Assembly: GCA_005223185.1 (NCBI GenBank)
Contig: NJBN01000005.1
Location: 242,668 to 306,667 of the forward strand
From: a candidate division LCP-89 bacterium B3_LCP
Lineage (GTDB): Bacteria; Electryoneota; B3-LCP
DNA: 64,000 nt
Direction of reading: 5' to 3'
The notes under the pieces were generated by a model. That model made no database searches. It was not told the DNA's origin and worked only from the letters and a program-made list of their open reading frames with translations. Below, piece after piece: positions 1-7,241 of the stretch (positions are counted from its first letter, which is position 1; each line of letters opens with the position of its first letter). The translations under genes were made by a program, and so were the position numbers.

Positions 1-281
1 GACACTACTTCGATATTTAGAGGTTTAATCCAATTTAGCATCTATCCGGTTCAAAGTCAAGTGAAAATATTCCCTTAGCAGATCAAGATACTACGTAAAT
101 AATTTGCTTTAGAAGCGCGTGGCCGGGACAGCTCCCCCGCAGGGGCTGACGAAGTCAGGATGTCCCGGCTGAATGCAAAATAGAAAACGGTGGACTGCGT
201 CCCGACAAGTCGGAACTTAGTCCACCCTACCGCTGACGGAACTTTATTAGCACATTAACGAAAGTCCCCCCCAAAAACCTC
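1..281. repeat. Intergenic region with two palindromic repeats
   Basis: No gene is visible here. Two imperfect palindromes are present. One lies at about 121-171, with arms GCCGGGACA and TGTCCCGGC. The other lies at about 190-228, with arms GGTGGACT and AGTCCACC. Related copies of the first type occur near 44251-44300 and 55741-55790, and of the second near 32426-32516, so these are dispersed repeat families rather than local terminators. Confidence 0.55.
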
Positions 282-310
282 TTGACTCTTACCATTTCAA
301 TTGCTATATT
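282..310 (+). promoter_or_regulatory. Promoter of the B12-riboswitch transcript
   Basis: The -35 box TTGACT (282-287) and -10 box TATATT (305-310) are separated by exactly 17 bases. They lie about 40 bases upstream of the riboswitch. The same layout recurs at several other genes in the window. Confidence 0.75.
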
Positions 311-344
311 TGGGTATCATAAATTGTTCTTTGCAATTTACGTT

Positions 345-550
345 CTGCGGTGCCGGATTTAGGCTTAATAGGGAATCCCGTGTAAATCGGGAATGGCCCC
401 CGCCACTGTAATCGATGACGAAGGTGACACCACGCCACTGATCGGTTGGATTTCTTCTTCAGGCATGCCCACGCCTGTTTTAATGAAGTTGCCCGGTTGG
501 GAAGGCGTCGCTTTAGATGGAATCGTAAGTCAGGAGACCTGCCGCAGAAG
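345..550 (+). promoter_or_regulatory. Cobalamin riboswitch
   Basis: The conserved parts of the cobalamin aptamer are all seen in order: GGTGCC near 350, TTAATAGGGAA near 365-375, the CCCG...CGGG arm, GCCCCCGCCACTGTAA near 396-411, and the B12 box GTCAGGAGACCTGCC at 529-543. A small hairpin with TGCACC and GGTGCA arms follows at 551-566. Known members bind adenosyl- or other cobalamins and switch off vitamin B12 uptake or synthesis genes. Here the aptamer leads into a terminator and then the beta-propeller lipoprotein at 699. Confidence 0.93.
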
Positions 551-572
551 TGCACCAATCGGTGCAACGGAC

Positions 573-607
573 CGCATCCTTCGGGGTACAAGGATGGCGC
601 CTTTTTT
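573..607 (+). terminator. Riboswitch-controlled terminator
   Basis: Arms GCATCCTT (574-581) and AAGGATGGC (590-598) form a hairpin with one bulged base, followed by a run of six T (602-607). Its position directly after the aptamer and 90 bases before the start codon suggests that B12 binding stops transcription here. Confidence 0.75.
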
Positions 608-698
608 ACGCGCAATCCCGGATGGAACGGTTCCTCCGGGTTTTTAACTCCAGGGCGGTCCAAAACGCATACATCAAACCAATTAAAGGAGAAAAATC

Positions 699-1718
699 AT
701 GCGTAAATGTATCGTTCTTGGGGTCATCATGCTAATCTTTTTTGGCTGTACAAATCCCACGGATCCCCCCGATCCGGAGAATCAATCCGGGCTCATAGCC
801 TGGGTGGTAAACAGTTTAGGCGGAACGCTTTCGAAAGTTGACCTGACCAGCGGCGCGGTAACCGTCAATGCCATTACCGTAGGTGATGCTCCCAATGACA
901 TCGTGATCGATGATAGCGAAGCTTTCGTGGTTAATTCCCTGTCTGATAACGTTCAGGTGATTGATCTGGATTCGGAGCAGAGTACCGGCACGATTGAGAT
1001 TTATCAAGGAATCAACCCTTATTCGATCGCTCTGGATGATGAGAGTCGAGCTTTCGTCACTAATCTGATGACGGGAAACATTTCGGTGCTGGATCTGGCA
1101 ACAGGCGTTGAAATAGACACGCTGCAGACAGGCACTGCCTTACAGGGAATTTGCATATCAGGTGATTTTCTGTACTTCACGGATATCAACTTAGACATGG
1201 TCAATTTCACCTATGACGTGGGAGAATTATTCATCTTCTCACTGCAGACGCTCACCTTTGTGGGGGTTGTGGAAGTGGGGATAAATCCGCAAGCGGTTAA
1301 GATGGGACCGGATGGGAATCTACACGTAATCTGCACGGGTGATTACGCAGGTATTCCGGGGCAGATTGACGTCGTCGATCCTGCAGCTCAAGCGGTAATC
1401 CAGACTATACCCGTCGGAGGCACACCCGGATCGGTGGCGTTTACTTCGAATGGAACTGCCTATGTAGGTGCAGCAGGATGGGGAACCGATGGTAAGGTGT
1501 ATTCGTATGATGCCAACAGCTATCAGGTCTTCCATGATGACACCAATCCGATTGCTGTTCCTTCTGCTGCCATGGGCGTAGCAGTTATAGATGATGATCA
1601 CATACTGGTCTGCTGTTTTTCCACAGATCAGTTGGTGGAATTGGATTCTTCGGGAAATATCATCAACACCTTCGATGTGGGAGATGGCCCGGTGGCAGTG
1701 GCTGCATCCGGTATGTAG
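699..1718 (+). CDS. YVTN/YncE-type beta-propeller lipoprotein, BtuG-like
   Basis: A 339-residue protein with a lipoprotein signal peptide (hydrophobic stretch, then LIFFGC, so Cys17 would be lipidated). The rest is a chain of propeller blades, each with a repeat of the type A(F/W)VVNSLxxxxxxxDL. This is the YncE/YVTN family, usually seven blades in about 320 residues, which fits the length. The start has a good ribosome site (AAAGGAG). The gene stands alone behind a cobalamin riboswitch. In Bacteroides, BtuG is a surface beta-propeller lipoprotein that captures B12 with very high affinity for the BtuB receptor. The same fold, the lipid anchor and the B12 control make a BtuG-like role the best inference. 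No btuB gene is adjacent, so direct proof is lacking. Confidence 0.8.
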   Translation: MRKCIVLGVIMLIFFGCTNPTDPPDPENQSGLIAWVVNSLGGTLSKVDLTSGAVTVNAITVGDAPNDIVIDDSEAFVVNSLSDNVQVIDLDSEQSTGTIEIYQGINPYSIALDDESRAFVTNLMTGNISVLDLATGVEIDTLQTGTALQGICISGDFLYFTDINLDMVNFTYDVGELFIFSLQTLTFVGVVEVGINPQAVKMGPDGNLHVICTGDYAGIPGQIDVVDPAAQAVIQTIPVGGTPGSVAFTSNGTAYVGAAGWGTDGKVYSYDANSYQVFHDDTNPIAVPSAAMGVAVIDDDHILVCCFSTDQLVELDSSGNIINTFDVGDGPVAVAASGM

Positions 1719-1758
1719 CAAGCAGTGATCTCCAGATGTGCGAGATGGAAGAATTTGC

Positions 1759-1787
1759 TTGACTTGAGAGATGAAATGGATTAAATT
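1759..1787 (+). promoter_or_regulatory. Promoter of tRNA-Met
   Basis: TTGACT (1759-1764) and TAAATT (1782-1787) have a 17-base spacer and end 10 bases before the tRNA. Confidence 0.7.
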
Positions 1788-1797
1788 AGTGGGCGCT

Positions 1798-1871
1798 GGC
1801 GGCGTAGCTCAGCTGGTTAGAGCAGCGGAATCATAATCCGCGTGTCGGGGGTTCGAGTCCCTCCGCCGCTA
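1798..1871 (+). tRNA. tRNA-Met (CAT anticodon, elongator type)
   Basis: A full cloverleaf can be drawn: acceptor GGCGGCG paired with CGCCGCT, D arm GCTC...GAGC, anticodon stem GCGGA/TCCGC with loop ATCATAA, and a T arm with TTCGAGT. The anticodon is CAT. The anticodon stem lacks the three G-C pairs of initiator tRNA, so it is an elongator Met; an Ile tRNA with modified CAT is the less likely alternative. CCA is not encoded, because the gene ends in A followed by CGA. A strong terminator follows. Confidence 0.92.
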
Positions 1872-1888
1872 CGAAGGAGAAAACAACG

Positions 1889-1922
1889 ATATAGCGGCAC
1901 CGAATGGTGCCGCTATATTTTT
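1889..1922 (+). terminator. Terminator after tRNA-Met
   Basis: A perfect 13-base-pair stem (ATATAGCGGCACC with GGTGCCGCTATAT) has a four-base loop and runs into T residues. Confidence 0.9.
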
Positions 1923-1976
1923 AAGGAGAGGCTGAAATAACTACATCAACCCCTTTTATTCATAGAACCTTGATCG

Positions 1977-3284
1977 TTACTTCATCAATACCATCTTATG
2001 CAAAGCATTAAATTCTCCTGCGCTTATGCGGTAGATGTAGACACCCGATGAGAGACCTGTTCCGTCGAAGACAGCCTCATGCGTTCCCTCTTCCCGCCAG
2101 CCCTCTGCAAGCTCAGCAACCATGCGACCGCTGATGTCGTAGACGGTTAGCTTGACTTCTGAAGCTTCGGGTAGCGAGAAGCCAATCGTAGTTACTGGAT
2201 TAAACGGGTTAGGGAAGGCACTACTTAGAGAAAATTCCTTGGGCATCGCTTCCTCGGTAGTGGTGATCTCATCCAGGAAAGGCTCACCCGCACAGAACCA
2301 ACCGCTACTCCATTCATCGCCTTCAACGAAAACACTGTCCTCTAATTTAGTGAACTCGAAGAAGTCGTAATCCCATACAGTGTAGGGGTATACCCCTACA
2401 TAGCCGTTATAAGAGTATATCCCTGCAGGTGCACCTGCAGGAACTGCCTGAGTCCGATCTCTATTGGCAGACCATCCAGGTGGTACTGTCAGTGTAATTG
2501 GACCTATTATCGGCCCAAAGATTGCGCTGTTGGGCAACGTTATATCGGTCCAGACTTCAAATGTATCTACGAGCGTTCCCAAATGCTCTACAGAAATATT
2601 GAAGTCAAAGCTGCCACCTGAGGCAGGAATTACGACTGGAGTATAGGCGGGTGTCAATACAACATCAGCAGAGGTTGGATAAGCATCAGGATATACAATT
2701 ACAGAATCAGCGTAAATGTAGTCCCCAAACTCCGTATCATCATTGTTAGCTGCATTTCCGGTGAAACAGATATACGCTCCGTTAAGGTTCATGGGAGCCG
2801 TCCATTCGAAAATCCAGTAAGCAGAATCGATCATTCCTACATATGTGCCAGCAAATGTCTGTTTGACATAATCCCGAATTGGCTGGGGATTGTCGGAAAG
2901 CTGAGTATTCGTCGGATCTAAAATGGAGAAGCTTCCTTGGGCAGTCCACGGACCCCAAGGATACCACCCCTCCTCAGCAGTAACCTCAAAACCCCACCGG
3001 CTGGCCAGAGCATCTCTTACTATTATGGTACACTGGTAGGTTGCACCCATGGAATATTCTAATGGATGTCCCTCTATGCGTATATCACCAAGCCCGGTGT
3101 TTAGATCATACGAATTGTGACATTCAGTACAATTCATTTCGAATTGAGGGATAGCAGGGGGAGGGGGCCAAACCCAGAAGAAAGCAACGTGGTCCGGTGG
3201 TCCAGTAGAATACGCTTGCGAGGTCTGCGCTGTAAAAATTAGCGCTGATAAGCAGCAGATAGTTATGGTTAGATGCTTTTTCAT
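1977..3284 (-). CDS. Secreted monohaem protein with Reeler/choice-of-anchor-V-like domain and type IX sorting domain
   Basis: A 435-residue exported protein: signal peptide at residues 1-24, then a single c-type haem motif CTECH near residue 52, followed by a beta domain (IEGHPLEYSMG...TYQCTIIVRD) typical of the Reeler-like or choice-of-anchor V proteins that often carry one CxxCH. The last about 75 residues form the type IX secretion sorting domain (FPNPFNPVTTI...VYDISGRMV...GVYIYRISAG, ending in Lys). The ribosome site GGAGA fits this ATG. The protein is predicted to cross the outer membrane and be surface anchored or released. The sorting domain is almost identical to that of the next gene at 3371. 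Electron transfer or adhesion is possible; the exact role is unknown. Confidence 0.82.
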   Translation of the reverse strand: MKKHLTITICCLSALIFTAQTSQAYSTGPPDHVAFFWVWPPPPAIPQFEMNCTECHNSYDLNTGLGDIRIEGHPLEYSMGATYQCTIIVRDALASRWGFEVTAEEGWYPWGPWTAQGSFSILDPTNTQLSDNPQPIRDYVKQTFAGTYVGMIDSAYWIFEWTAPMNLNGAYICFTGNAANNDDTEFGDYIYADSVIVYPDAYPTSADVVLTPAYTPVVIPASGGSFDFNISVEHLGTLVDTFEVWTDITLPNSAIFGPIIGPITLTVPPGWSANRDRTQAVPAGAPAGIYSYNGYVGVYPYTVWDYDFFEFTKLEDSVFVEGDEWSSGWFCAGEPFLDEITTTEEAMPKEFSLSSAFPNPFNPVTTIGFSLPEASEVKLTVYDISGRMVAELAEGWREEGTHEAVFDGTGLSSGVYIYRISAGEFNALHKMVLMK

Positions 3285-3370
3285 AATCTTCTCCGTTTTG
3301 TTATTTTTAGTTTAAACCAGAGTAAATTTATCGGGGTGGTTGATATGCCACCCTAATTGTTAATTTGTTT

Positions 3371-4336
3371 CTACTTCACCAACACCATCTTGTGCAAAGC
3401 GTTAAACTCTCCTGCGCTGATGCGGTAGAAGTACATCCCGGAAGCGAGGTTCGACGCATCCCAGGTAACTTCGTGGTAACCTGCATTCCGGTAACCATCG
3501 ACCAGGTCAGTTACGCGCTGCCCTTTTATGTTGTAGATGCTTAAGCGTACCAGTCCGTCCACCGGCAATCCAAAGCAGATAGTGGTAACCGGATTGAAGG
3601 GATTGGGATACGCTCCCATAGCTTCATAATCATCAGGAATGGCGTATTCCACCTCTGTCAGGCCAATTTGATCGAAGGGATCGGGAAAGCTGCAGGTGGG
3701 CAGGTTGGCATCGAAATCATAGTCGAAGTCAACAGGGCCATCCTTAACCCAGGAGAAAGCATCCGTATGCCAGATGTCGTATTCTGGATGCCAGCCTGAG
3801 TAGATGCGGAAATCATAGTTACCGCCGGGCCAGCCGCCGGGACCACCGGGAACCGGATACCAGACATCCGGCCGGTTGATCTGCCAGCCTGGCTGGTAAT
3901 TGGTGATCTCACGTAGAATGAGAGTGGTTGTGTCTGCGCTCGGTCCTGGTTCATAAATCTTGTCAATCCAGATGTCATAGTCCAGAGGTACCGTACCCTG
4001 GTTTTCGCCCCAGATGGAGTAGTACAGGATTCCTCCGCCAGCCTGGATGGGAGAACCGGATACGTACTCCACATCTACAATCATTTCTGGCACAGGCTCT
4101 GAAAATGTAAAGTACATGAAACCGGCATAGTTCGTGAGGTTCCCACCGTCAATTTTACCGATGACTACCTGCCCCAGGCACTGTTCTGAACTGTACTGAC
4201 CTCCCTGGCTTTTGCCACCGAGGTTATCATCCACCAGGATGCGGCTGCTGAACTGCGCCGATGCCAGCCCGGTGAAAATGAGCAGGCAGAAGATCAGACA
4301 GCAGACTCTAACCAGCCGTTTGTATTGTATTTGCAT
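3371..4336 (-). CDS. Secreted protein with type IX sorting domain, function unknown
   Basis: A 321-residue protein with a clear signal peptide (about residues 1-27, ending ASAQ). A segment follows with SQGGQYSSEQCLGQVVIG, a type often seen in secreted FCB proteins. The middle is rich in Trp, Tyr, Gly and Pro. The C-terminal domain (YPNPFNPVTTI...IYNIKGQRV...GMYFYRISAG) is the type IX sorting signal, and its final 18 residues match the neighbour at 1977 apart from one position, which suggests recent copying or conversion of the sorting segment. No catalytic motif is recognised. It probably forms a unit with the flanking minus-strand secreted proteins. Confidence 0.75.
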   Translation of the reverse strand: MQIQYKRLVRVCCLIFCLLIFTGLASAQFSSRILVDDNLGGKSQGGQYSSEQCLGQVVIGKIDGGNLTNYAGFMYFTFSEPVPEMIVDVEYVSGSPIQAGGGILYYSIWGENQGTVPLDYDIWIDKIYEPGPSADTTTLILREITNYQPGWQINRPDVWYPVPGGPGGWPGGNYDFRIYSGWHPEYDIWHTDAFSWVKDGPVDFDYDFDANLPTCSFPDPFDQIGLTEVEYAIPDDYEAMGAYPNPFNPVTTICFGLPVDGLVRLSIYNIKGQRVTDLVDGYRNAGYHEVTWDASNLASGMYFYRISAGEFNALHKMVLVK

Positions 4337-4400
4337 GATATATCTCCATTACAAGATTAGTTCAAGGTATTACTAGAAGATTATTTTCTCTATCTGAATC

Positions 4401-6749
4401 CTACCTGTTTTTCATCCGTTCAAGTTTGGCCAATTCTTCTGGACTCATGATATCAGCTTTAGTGATTTTGTTCTCTCCCAGTTGAGCTATGGCCAGCCAG
4501 TCGAAGCTGATGTTGGCATCTCCCGCACCGGATCGAACTGCAAAGCCTGAGGTGGAACTTGATTCTACGTACAGACCACTCCAGCCATTCCTGGGAGTCA
4601 GGAATACTTTAGGTGATTCCCCGTTGGCAAGCATACCGCTGGTGGATCTATCGAAGGAGACAGTTGCGCGGCCCTGAGAAAGAGTTGCCGAGCCGGTCAG
4701 ATGGACCTGTTGAGTTTCACTGTATACTGCCGGGAGCTCTCTTCTGGAGCCATCTCCGCCAACTACATCCAAACCCCATCCAGCAGTAGCAACGGCTCGT
4801 CCGTATACGTAAAGACCATCACCTGAGGAAGTGGAGGAGGTACTCCACACTTCCGTACACCAATCACCATCATCATCGTCTTTAGCGAAATAACCTGCAT
4901 TTCCTGCTACAGTAAAACTTCCAAGAACATAAGTTCCAACTGATGTCCCCGCGTTTGATGTGAGGTGTAACACATCGCCGAAACCAGTGGAGTTATTCCG
5001 TATATCCATAGTAGGCCAAGTTCCACTCCCATAAATCTGCCATATTCCCGAATCCAAATTAAGCGGATTTTGTAAGTCCGATATAGATATATTTCCATCC
5101 ATAATTTTATCGGATGTTATGGCATCAGCAGCTATGTTATCTGTTGACACAGTTTCATACGCAATCTTGTCCGAAGTCACCGCACCTGTATCGATGTTAT
5201 CTGTCATCACACCTTCATACGCAATCTTATCCGAACTCACCACACCTGAAGCGATGTTATCTTCCGTCACGGCATCATTTTCGAGTTCGCTATTCCCGAT
5301 GGACGTCCCCAGGACTGACACTAAAGTAACATCACCCGATGTACCACCACCAGTCAGTCCATCTCCAGCAATGACGGCGGTAATGTCGCCCGTGCCTACG
5401 GTAAATCCCAGGTCATCCATCGTGATGGTTCCGTCCAAAATCTTATCGGATGTCACTGCACTCCCTCCGAGATCAACATTGTGAACCGCTCCATTCTGAA
5501 TCTTGCCAGATCCCACCGAATTACCTTCCAGTTCATTGGTCCCGATGGACGTCCCCAGGACAGCATAGAGTGTTACATCACCCGATACACCACCTCCCGT
5601 CAATCCATCTCCAGCAATGACGGCGGTAATGTCACCGAATTCGATATCTGGATCCAGGTCCTCCTCCAGGATTGTCCCGTTCAGAATTTCATCAGTTGTC
5701 ACCGCATCAGCCTCGAGTTCGCTATTTGAGATCGCACCTTCAGCAATATCTAATCCCGTGATAGTCTCGTCCACAATTTCATCAGTATCGATGGACGTCC
5801 CCAGGGCTGACTCTAAAGTTACATCACCCGATGTGCCGCCACCCGTCAATCCATCTCCGGCAGTGACGGCGGTAATGTCGCCGCCCATGCTGACGTCTGG
5901 ACCCAGGTCTATCATCGCGATGGTTCCGTCTAAGATTTCTGTTGTTGTCACCGCACCTAGCGCAATATCAAAGGCCGTGATGGTTCCGTCCACAATTTCA
6001 TCAGTATCGATGGACGTCCCCAGGGCTGACTCTAAAGTTACATCACCCGATGTGCCGCCACCCGTCAATCCATCTCCGGCAGTGACGGCGGTAATGTCGC
6101 CGATACCTGCGGTAAATCCCAGGTCCACCTCCATGATGGTTCCGTCTTCGATCTTGTCAGAATTAACCGCATTATTCGCGAGTTCGCTATTTGAGACTGC
6201 ACCTGCAGCAATATCTAATCCCGTGATAGTCCCGTCCAGAATTTCATCAGATTCCACCGCATCTGTAGCAATATCAAATGCCGTGATGGTTCCATCCGCG
6301 ATTTTCGCAGAAGTCACCGCATCATCAGCGATTTCCAGAGTTCCTATGGCTCCCGGCGGGACGCTCTCAGCTTCCGCAGCCCACATGGAGGCCATGCTGT
6401 AGGTGATCCTCTGCCGGGGAGTTAAGGTTACAGCAGCGACAGTTATCTCCATCCAGTAGTCGTTCTGGCTGAAATCCAGCGTTTCCAGAGTTGTCGTCTC
6501 TCCTAAAATCACATTGTAGATGCCATCATCAACCTGAACTGAATCGGTTTCACTCCATACGGAGGCACCTCCCGTTTCCTGTGAGAAGATGGCAAAGACG
6601 AACGCGTACGTACCATGAGCCGGTTGACCGTTCTCCTCCAATATCCCCTGGAAGTTGACCGGCGGATTGGCCTGAGTGATCGAAGGATGCAGCGCCAGGA
6701 TAGCCACTAGCAGCCCGGTCATTACTAAAGATTTGATTAAGGAATTCAT
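4401..6749 (-). CDS. Exported repeat protein resembling phage-tail or adhesin fibres
   Basis: The start is placed at the ATG behind AGAGGTT, which gives 782 residues; an upstream in-frame ATG at 6830 would lie inside the leader's terminator. Residues 1-27 are a signal peptide. A domain of about 100 residues follows (PPVNFQGILEENGQPAHG...), of the kind common at the start of FCB fibre-like proteins. Next come many short repeats of the type DGTITxxDIAxxAV and four longer modules built on GDITAV.AGDGLTGGG.SGDVTL. Such modules are typical of phage tail fibres and surface fibres. The C-terminal about 170 residues are non-repetitive and end in a charged helix, without a type IX sorting domain. An adhesive or structural surface role is an inference. 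Its leader RNA is one of the two homologous elements described separately. Confidence 0.75.
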   Translation of the reverse strand: MNSLIKSLVMTGLLVAILALHPSITQANPPVNFQGILEENGQPAHGTYAFVFAIFSQETGGASVWSETDSVQVDDGIYNVILGETTTLETLDFSQNDYWMEITVAAVTLTPRQRITYSMASMWAAEAESVPPGAIGTLEIADDAVTSAKIADGTITAFDIATDAVESDEILDGTITGLDIAAGAVSNSELANNAVNSDKIEDGTIMEVDLGFTAGIGDITAVTAGDGLTGGGTSGDVTLESALGTSIDTDEIVDGTITAFDIALGAVTTTEILDGTIAMIDLGPDVSMGGDITAVTAGDGLTGGGTSGDVTLESALGTSIDTDEIVDETITGLDIAEGAISNSELEADAVTTDEILNGTILEEDLDPDIEFGDITAVIAGDGLTGGGVSGDVTLYAVLGTSIGTNELEGNSVGSGKIQNGAVHNVDLGGSAVTSDKILDGTITMDDLGFTVGTGDITAVIAGDGLTGGGTSGDVTLVSVLGTSIGNSELENDAVTEDNIASGVVSSDKIAYEGVMTDNIDTGAVTSDKIAYETVSTDNIAADAITSDKIMDGNISISDLQNPLNLDSGIWQIYGSGTWPTMDIRNNSTGFGDVLHLTSNAGTSVGTYVLGSFTVAGNAGYFAKDDDDGDWCTEVWSTSSTSSGDGLYVYGRAVATAGWGLDVVGGDGSRRELPAVYSETQQVHLTGSATLSQGRATVSFDRSTSGMLANGESPKVFLTPRNGWSGLYVESSSTSGFAVRSGAGDANISFDWLAIAQLGENKITKADIMSPEELAKLERMKNR
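5768..6102 (-). repeat. Internal DNA repeat in the fibre-like gene
   Basis: The blocks 5768-5883 and 5987-6102 (116 bases each, 219 apart) appear identical by eye. Two more diverged copies of the same module lie near 5320-5390 and 5575-5640. The period is a multiple of three, so copy number can change without breaking the frame. Confidence 0.8.
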
Positions 6750-6829
6750 GATAACCTCTCTGATTTTTCGCTTATGAATCTGTAGATTATTATTATCGTT
6801 ATATAACTTCATCTCTTCGTTAGAATACA

Positions 6830-6990
6830 AAAAAGCACAATCGGATTCACTACCCCTCAGAGTATGAATCCAACTGTGCCTTCGTTTAGCAGGCTTTTAA
6901 ACTGTCTCGGCAAGAGTACTCACACCCCGAATGCAGGTTTCTCCTTACCACGCTAACCGCAGATTATGGTCAAGTCCGTTGCGGTTTTGC
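6830..6990 (-). ncRNA. Structured leader RNA, copy 1 (candidate riboswitch or attenuator)
   Basis: Read on the minus strand. A stem AACCGCA/TGCGGTT comes first, then AGGAGAAACCTGCATTCGG, a TTCGG/CCGAG stem, and AGCCT...AGGC. It ends in a long hairpin (GGCACA...TGTGC, 6835-6880) followed by six T (6829-6834). It closely matches the element at 63069-63245 on the plus strand, with base changes that keep the stems paired. The 3' arm of the AGCCT/AGGC stem overlaps the 5' arm of the terminator, which allows two exclusive folds. It lies between a promoter at 7012-7040 and the exported repeat protein. No known riboswitch class is recognised. Confidence 0.7.
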
Positions 6991-7011
6991 TAGTGAGTTC
7001 ACTAATTTATA

Positions 7012-7040
7012 AATATAGTAATTTATCATGAATAAGTCAA
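7012..7040 (-). promoter_or_regulatory. Promoter of leader RNA copy 1
   Basis: On the minus strand, TTGACT (7040-7035) and TATATT (7017-7012) are separated by 17 bases, and the structured leader starts about 25 bases downstream. Confidence 0.75.
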
Positions 7041-7149
7041 GAGATTATTTGATATTTGTCAAATATTTTATAATTGATAGTCAGGTGAACAGAAAATACG
7101 GACCCGAAAGCCCACCCTTCTCGATTACAAAACTATCCCTCGATTCCTC

Positions 7150-7178
7150 TTGCAAACAGGCATTATAACCCCTATTTT
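7150..7178 (+). promoter_or_regulatory. Probable typA promoter
   Basis: TTGCAA (7150-7155) and TATTTT (7173-7178) have a 17-base spacer. This is weaker than the other promoters in the window. Confidence 0.45.
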
Positions 7179-7188
7179 ATGGTCTTAG

Positions 7189-7212
7189 AAACGCTCTTCT
7201 GAGCGTTTTTTA
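7189..7212. terminator. Hairpin with T run before typA
   Basis: An eight-base-pair stem, AAACGCTC with GAGCGTTT, is followed by T residues. It lies between the probable typA promoter and the typA start, so it could be an attenuator. Alternatively the real promoter lies elsewhere. Confidence 0.6.
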
Positions 7213-7241
7213 TATTCTGATCCAGATATGAGGAAGATAAA

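Noticed and set aside
304..735. Several open frames across the riboswitch region on both strands
   Set aside because: They cover the conserved cobalamin aptamer and terminator, have no family resemblance and conflict with each other.
5617..6402. Long open frame on the plus strand opposite the fibre-like gene (261 codons, Ser/Val/Pro-rich)
   Set aside because: It is the antisense shadow of the repetitive minus-strand gene; its low-complexity repeats mirror the codons of that gene, and no ribosome site is seen.
6830..6990. Leader RNA as a second cobalamin riboswitch, because AGGAGAAACCTGC resembles the B12 box
   Set aside because: The other essential parts, above all GCCACTG and the GGGAA arm, are missing in both copies, and the downstream genes have no B12 link.
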